A stretch of 9,260 nt of DNA from Chloroflexota bacterium (GTDB lineage: Bacteria > Chloroflexota > Dehalococcoidia > SM23-28-2 > RBG-16-64-32), in assembly GCA_022561095.1 (NCBI GenBank), contig JADFRV010000081.1, positions 1-9,260 of the forward strand. Direction: 5' to 3'. The position numbers and the translations under genes were made by a program. Position 1 is the first letter of the stretch. Every line of letters begins with the position of its first letter. The notes under the pieces were generated by a model, which was not told the origin of the DNA, made no database searches, and was given only the letters and a program-made list of their open reading frames with translations. This document shows, piece after piece, positions 5,609 to 9,260 of this stretch.

Positions 5609-7363
5609 TTAGATTGAGGCGATCGCTGCGGCCGTCGCGCCTTCCGGCGCCGCTAGGACACGGCCGAACGCTTTCACCAGCTCGGGATCGAGCTGCGCGC
5701 CGGCGACACGCTGTAGCTCCGCATACGCCTCGGTGCGGGGAAGGCTCTCACGGTAGGGGCGGTTGAGGGTCATGGCTGAGAACGCGTCGGAAATGGCCAG
5801 TAGGCGTGCCAGGAAGGGGATCTCCTCCCCTTGCAGGCCGTCCGGGTAGCCGCTGCCGTCGAAGTGCTCGTGGTGGTGGCGAGCGATCTTCCGCACCTCT
5901 TCCGCGTTCGGTACATCAACGATAAGGTTCTCTGCTATGGAGACGTGGTGCTTAATGACGGCGAACTCCTCCTTGGTGAGCCGGCCGGGCTTGCGGAGGA
6001 TATCGTCAGGGATGCAGATCTTACCGACATCATGGAGAAGCGCGGCGAGGCGGAGCGTCCGCTGAGCGGAGGGTGAGAGGCCGATCTCTTGGGCCAGCGT
6101 CACAGCGTACTCGGCGGTGCTCTCACAGTGGGCGCGGGTGTAGTGGTCTTTGCTGTCGATAGAGGTCAACAGGCCGTCCAGAAGGTCGAAGATACCCAGC
6201 TCCGAGCTCCGCTCCAGGCCGCGATGGTCGCCCTCCGCGTCGCGTGAGCGAGAGCGCTTATTCTGGTTGAGGCGGGCGTCGGCCAGCGCCAGGAGCTCCT
6301 GCCGCTGTTGACCGTCCTCGGGGAAGGCGGCGAGACCCAAGGAGACGACGATCGGCACCGACTGTCCTGTGGGCGTCTTGAAGGCATAGTTGGTGAGCCA
6401 GTCCTGGAAGGCCTGGGCAAACGCGCGGGCCTCCTCACCTGAGTGACCGGGGAGGACGACGATGAACTCATCGCCGCCGAACCGGCCCACGATACCCTCT
6501 CCGTCCGCCATCAGTTTGAGCTGGTCGGCGATGAGTTGGAGAACACGGTCGCCGACGAAGTGGCCGTAGGTATCATTGAACGCCTTGAAGTTATCTACGT
6601 CCATGAGGAGCATGGCGAAGGGGCGCTCGCGAGCGGCCTCAGCACTGACCAGCCGCTGTAAGCAGACCTGCATGTAGCGATGGTTGAACAGGCCGGTGAC
6701 GAAATCCAGATCGGCCTGCTCGCGCATCTCTTCGTAGCGGCGAGCGCGCCGAAGGGCGCCGGTGATCTCTAAGGTCAGTTGGGCGAGAAGCTCCCATCGG
6801 TCCGGCCCCCAGGGCTCAGGGCCGGAGTAGATCTCCAGCACGCCCTCGCGCTGGGAGCCGCCGAGGGGCAGGTATAGCGTGAAGCCTTTGGCGGGAGCGG
6901 CCTCTATGCTGAGCGGCTGAGGACGCTGGTCATGTGAATCGTTGAGAAGGATGAGGGGCACCGTGCCGCGGCCTGCGGCCCGCGCGAGGATGATGCGATG
7001 GGCCTCAGGCAGGAGCGCGGGCGCTCCAGGACGGCCGTCTTTCGGGAATGAGAGCCAGGGCGCCTCCGGCTCGCCTTCACTGTCCGGCCGCCAGAAGACG
7101 GCGCGGTCGCTGCCCATATACCGGACGAAGAACTCAGTCGCTGCGCGCACGACGCTGCGACGCTTCGTCTTCTGGGCCAGAAGGAAGGTGAGGCGGTTGA
7201 GCAGCCGGAGCTGCTCCGCGCGGCAGGCCAGTTCGTCGATCTTCGCCTGCATCTCTAGGCGCGCGCGGCGGGCCTTTACGACGGCCAGCAAGGCGAATAG
7301 CAGGAGCAATATCAGAGCGGTGCCACCGGCAGCGGTTGCGGCGGTGAACTCCGGCGTTGTCAT
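5609..7363 (-). CDS. Bifunctional GAF-GGDEF-HD-GYP cyclic di-GMP protein
   Basis: The 584-residue protein has one N-terminal membrane helix (about 14-30), a coiled-coil stretch (33-60), a GAF-like domain (about 60-205), a GGDEF domain (about 212-372) and an HD-GYP phosphodiesterase domain (about 385-575). The cyclase loop is intact (GRFGGDEFIVVLP, GGDEF at 296-300), but the residues five before it read DGEG and not RxxD, so the inhibitory site is absent. The HD-GYP part is also complete: HDVGK at 444-448, HH at 472-473, HHHEH at 496-500, GSGYPDGL at 503-510 and SDAF at 525-528. It could make cyclic di-GMP or break it to pGpG/GMP; which dominates is not readable. It starts 21 bp after the sigma-factor stop, with GGGAAG about 8 bases before the ATG, so cotranscription is likely. 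Its stop is 4 bp from that of the convergent epoxide hydrolase. Confidence 0.95.
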   Translation of the reverse strand: MTTPEFTAATAAGGTALILLLLFALLAVVKARRARLEMQAKIDELACRAEQLRLLNRLTFLLAQKTKRRSVVRAATEFFVRYMGSDRAVFWRPDSEGEPEAPWLSFPKDGRPGAPALLPEAHRIILARAAGRGTVPLILLNDSHDQRPQPLSIEAAPAKGFTLYLPLGGSQREGVLEIYSGPEPWGPDRWELLAQLTLEITGALRRARRYEEMREQADLDFVTGLFNHRYMQVCLQRLVSAEAARERPFAMLLMDVDNFKAFNDTYGHFVGDRVLQLIADQLKLMADGEGIVGRFGGDEFIVVLPGHSGEEARAFAQAFQDWLTNYAFKTPTGQSVPIVVSLGLAAFPEDGQQRQELLALADARLNQNKRSRSRDAEGDHRGLERSSELGIFDLLDGLLTSIDSKDHYTRAHCESTAEYAVTLAQEIGLSPSAQRTLRLAALLHDVGKICIPDDILRKPGRLTKEEFAVIKHHVSIAENLIVDVPNAEEVRKIARHHHEHFDGSGYPDGLQGEEIPFLARLLAISDAFSAMTLNRPYRESLPRTEAYAELQRVAGAQLDPELVKAFGRVLAAPEGATAAAIASI

Positions 7364-7384
7364 GTTGCGCTTCCCAGGAGGAGA

Positions 7385-7858
7385 TCAGGCCAAGTGGTTG
7401 TAGGCGGCTACCGGCGCCGGCGAGGTTTGCTCCTTTAGCTTGCGCAGGCCGGTCATGAGCAGGGAGCTGACGGATGTCTCACTGATGTGGAATACGTGGG
7501 CGATCTGGTCAAAGGTCAGGCCGGCGTCAAACACGAGTGACATCACCTCGTGCTCGCGAGGGTTGAGAGAATCGCCGTCGTTCGACCTGCGGTTCTTGAT
7601 GACAGGTCTACACATACGCCGTGCAGAGCGAAAAAGTACGGTTTGGAACCGGTCCTCATCGCTGCTGCCCGCTCGCTGAAAGGCACGGTGAAAGGCCTGG
7701 ACGACGATCTCCTGCGCGGGCTCGTCGCCTCCAACGCAGGCGTACACGTAGGCGAAGAGACGGGGGAAGTAGGTTTCGTAGCGTTCGGTTGTGTTACCCA
7801 GATCAGTTGGGCCCAGGCGCTCGGTCTTCTGCTCACGCTTCAGGAATGCGAATCCCAT
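7385..7858 (-). CDS. ECF-like sigma-70 family sigma factor
   Basis: A 157-residue protein with the two-domain plan of small sigma factors. The region 2 part (about 25-85) includes RLFAYVYACVGGDEPAQEIV and AFHRAFQRA. The region 4 helix-turn-helix (about 97-145) includes LNPREHEVMSLVF, LTFDQIAHVFHISETSVSSL and LRKLKE, the usual block that reads the -35 box. Region 2 diverges from the common ECF pattern, so a sigma-like regulator with weak core binding is possible. The ATG at 7858 has GGGAGG 6 bases upstream. No anti-sigma gene lies next to it; the downstream gene is the GGDEF-HD-GYP membrane protein 21 bp away, and the upstream gene is the pseudo-receiver regulator. The 129-bp gap upstream has no clear promoter that I could pick. 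Confidence 0.82.
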   Translation of the reverse strand: MGFAFLKREQKTERLGPTDLGNTTERYETYFPRLFAYVYACVGGDEPAQEIVVQAFHRAFQRAGSSDEDRFQTVLFRSARRMCRPVIKNRRSNDGDSLNPREHEVMSLVFDAGLTFDQIAHVFHISETSVSSLLMTGLRKLKEQTSPAPVAAYNHLA

Positions 7859-7987
7859 TACTGCCTCCCAATTTGTGGGTTTGCTTACAAGTTCAGGCTA
7901 GCAGAGACGGGACAGACCGTGACAGGAAGATGGTGTAGGTCCGGTTAAGGGGGGGTTCAGATCAGGTAAGGAACGCTAATCGCTCGC

Positions 7988-8767
7988 CTAGTCGAGGGGT
8001 ACATCCAGCAAGGCTGTGAGCGGGTCGCCCTCGCGCTGTTGGGAGCGGCGCTCCAGCATGTAGCCGAAGCCGCGGACGCAGAGGATGTAGGGGATGTCAT
8101 CGCGGCCGTCCTCCAGCTTGCGCCGCAGGTTGGCAATGTGAACCTTCACCAGATTCTGAGCCTCGCGGTCATCGTAGTCATGGTCGTGGATGGCGGAGAG
8201 GAGAGAACGGGCGTCAATCACCTTGCCCGCCTTCTCTGCCAGGACGGCCAGGATGCGGAATTCAGTGGGCGTCAGCGAGACCGGACGCTCCTTCAGCACT
8301 ACCTCGCACTTGTCAAGATCGATGAGGAGGTCTCTTATAGCGATGATGCCGGCGGTCTGGCCGGTCTGCCAGTGTAGAGCCCTGCGGAGCAGAGCGCGGA
8401 CGCGAGCGGCGAAAACAGTGGCGTCACTTGATGCCGTGACGGCGTCGTCGGCGCCGGCGTCCATCACAGGCACGAAGTCGCTTTCGCTGGGGATCACTAC
8501 GATGGTTGGCACGTCCTGGAGCCCGCGCACGGCGAGGCAGGCGCGCACGGCGAACCGCGCGTTCCGTTTGGCCAGGACGAGGAGATCGGGCGGCTCGTCG
8601 TAGGCGTGGTCGAACAGATCGTGCAGCTCCTGGGAGGGGGAGATGTTGAAGTTTTCAGCCTGTAGCGCCGTCTGGAAGGTGGACGACCAAACGTCCGGGT
8701 CGGCGAGGATGTAAGCGGTCCTCAGGCCGGTTCTGGTTACTGTTTCCTGTACTGGGGTAGTCTTCAT
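7988..8767 (-). CDS. OmpR-family winged-helix regulator with degenerate receiver
   Basis: The 259-residue protein pairs a receiver-like domain (about 16-130) with an OmpR/PhoB winged-helix DNA-binding domain (about 140-240). The latter has the full pattern: LTPTEFRILAVLAEKAGKVI, QNLVKVHIANLRRKLED and the wing YILCVRGFGYML. The receiver keeps the fold (LRTAYILADPDVWSS at the start, GADDAVTAS late) but lacks the phosphorylation machinery. The position of the phospho-accepting Asp, after PDLLVL, is Ala66, the conserved Thr/Ser is not in place, and the late Lys-Pro is missing. It is therefore probably controlled by ligand, partner or level and not by a histidine kinase; none is nearby. The frame is open back to 8860, but the extra 31 residues do not look like receiver sequence and that start has no ribosome binding site, so ATG 8767 is preferred, with moderate certainty. 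Confidence 0.88.
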   Translation of the reverse strand: MKTTPVQETVTRTGLRTAYILADPDVWSSTFQTALQAENFNISPSQELHDLFDHAYDEPPDLLVLAKRNARFAVRACLAVRGLQDVPTIVVIPSESDFVPVMDAGADDAVTASSDATVFAARVRALLRRALHWQTGQTAGIIAIRDLLIDLDKCEVVLKERPVSLTPTEFRILAVLAEKAGKVIDARSLLSAIHDHDYDDREAQNLVKVHIANLRRKLEDGRDDIPYILCVRGFGYMLERRSQQREGDPLTALLDVPLD

Positions 8768-8782
8768 GGCCGTTAATGGGAC

Positions 8783-8830
8783 CCTGCCCGGCTGGCAGGT
8801 GTAGTGCTGTCCAATGTTGAGGACGATTGG
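8783..8830. repeat. Two inverted repeats upstream of the winged-helix regulator
   Basis: CCTGCC and GGCAGG (8783-8788, 8794-8799) form a 6-bp hairpin with a 5-base loop, 15 bases before the chosen regulator start, so it could fold over the ribosome binding area. A second inverted repeat, CCAAT and ATTGG, sits at 8811-8815 and 8826-8830 with a 10-base spacer, half-site geometry that suits a dimeric DNA-binding protein. Either could serve autoregulation; both are short enough to arise by chance. Confidence 0.35.
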
Positions 8831-8961
8831 AGGACGCCACACGTTACAGGCGAGGGGCATGGTTTGTGTTTGGTAATGACATAATTGCGGGGCTCGTGCT
8901 TGAATACGCGTGTGATGACGCCGATTGTGCGCCCGGATGATGGTGGTGCTAACGGGAAAGG

Positions 8962-9260
8962 CTACAGAAGGCGATGATCTAGGACGGCGGTTGCAACCGT
9001 AGCCCGCGGCTCGTCCAAGGGGGGTAGGTGGTAGAGGCGGTGCTGAGGCTCCAGGGCAGTGTCTTCAAACCAGCGAAGGATATGGTCGTCCTTGGAGAAG
9101 AGCAGTATCTGGATGCCCCTTTCCTGCGATAGACGGGCCAGGAAGTCTAGGAGACGGGGCAGGCGTTGGCTATCGATATCCACGAACGGGTCGTCCAAGA
9201 CCAGGGGGACTGGCTCGCCGATAGAGCTCATATGCTGGGCGAGGCCGATGCGCATGAGGA
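8962..9260 (-). CDS. YhaN/SbcC-like AAA ATPase, C-terminal end (partial)
   Basis: Only the last 99 or so residues are in the window; the frame runs on past its right edge. The visible part carries the Walker B/D-loop region of SMC/Rad50-type ATPases: PVPLVLDDPFVDIDSQRL, then a helix (LLDFLARLSQERG) and the strand IQILLFSKDDHILRWFE, where the switch histidine normally lies. LMRIGLAQHM just before resembles the helix that follows the ABC signature in YhaN-like proteins. In full, such proteins are large coiled-coil ATPases linked to DNA ends or repair and usually pair with an SbcD/YhaO-like nuclease, which is not visible here. The last 30 residues are variable. The stop lies about 195 bp before the winged-helix regulator, so cotranscription with it is uncertain. 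Confidence 0.75.
   Translation of the reverse strand, partial: LMRIGLAQHMSSIGEPVPLVLDDPFVDIDSQRLPRLLDFLARLSQERGIQILLFSKDDHILRWFEDTALEPQHRLYHLPPLDEPRATVATAVLDHRLL

Noticed and set aside
7859..7987. Search for a cyclic di-GMP riboswitch or an ECF-type promoter ahead of the sigma factor
   Set aside because: No GEMM-type conserved blocks are visible, and a GAAC-like -35 has no fitting -10 partner, so nothing is called in this 129-bp gap.
8768..8860. Start of the winged-helix regulator at 8860
   Set aside because: The extra 31 residues are unlike a receiver start and no ribosome binding site precedes that ATG. Kept only as an alternative.

Overview
The window is GC-rich chromosomal DNA from a bacterium that uses two cyclic dinucleotide signals. 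It carries a complete cyclic di-AMP (ydaO/yuaA-class) riboswitch, two cyclic di-GMP turnover proteins, good TTGACA/TATNNT promoters and GGAGG-type ribosome binding sites. This mix suggests a Gram-positive-like or Chloroflexota-type lineage. I lean towards Chloroflexota, but that is an inference from gene style and not from a marker gene.

Layout from left to right. (1) Minus strand: thiE (thiamine phosphate synthase). Its last codons and stop lie in a perfect 69-bp tandem duplication at the window edge. (2) Plus strand, divergent from thiE: an alpha/beta hydrolase with hydrophobic segments at both ends, followed by a hairpin that can serve as a two-way terminator. (3) Minus strand: a compact unit of consensus promoter, cyclic di-AMP riboswitch, switchable terminator, a 71-residue zinc-ribbon protein and a 61-residue glycine-zipper membrane protein. 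This is the most unusual part of the window, because I recognise neither small gene as a known member of the cyclic di-AMP regulon. (4) Plus strand, divergent from the riboswitch: a membrane-anchored GAF-GGDEF diguanylate cyclase, then a VOC-fold protein behind its own promoter, then an epoxide-hydrolase-like alpha/beta hydrolase. (5) Minus strand, meeting the epoxide hydrolase with only 4 bp between stops: a signalling run. In order of transcription it is the end of a YhaN/SbcC-like ATPase (cut by the window edge), an OmpR-type winged-helix regulator with a degenerate receiver, an ECF-like sigma factor, and a membrane-bound GAF-GGDEF-HD-GYP protein. The last two are 21 bp apart and probably cotranscribed.

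How the parts may work together: the sigma factor and the pseudo-receiver regulator could set expression of the bifunctional cyclic di-GMP enzyme. The riboswitch would separately tie the small zinc-ribbon/membrane-protein pair to cyclic di-AMP, a signal commonly linked to potassium, turgor and cell-wall state. The hydrolases, VOC protein and ThiE look like ordinary metabolic neighbours with no clear tie to the signalling genes. No tRNA, rRNA, CRISPR array, insertion sequence or integrase was seen.
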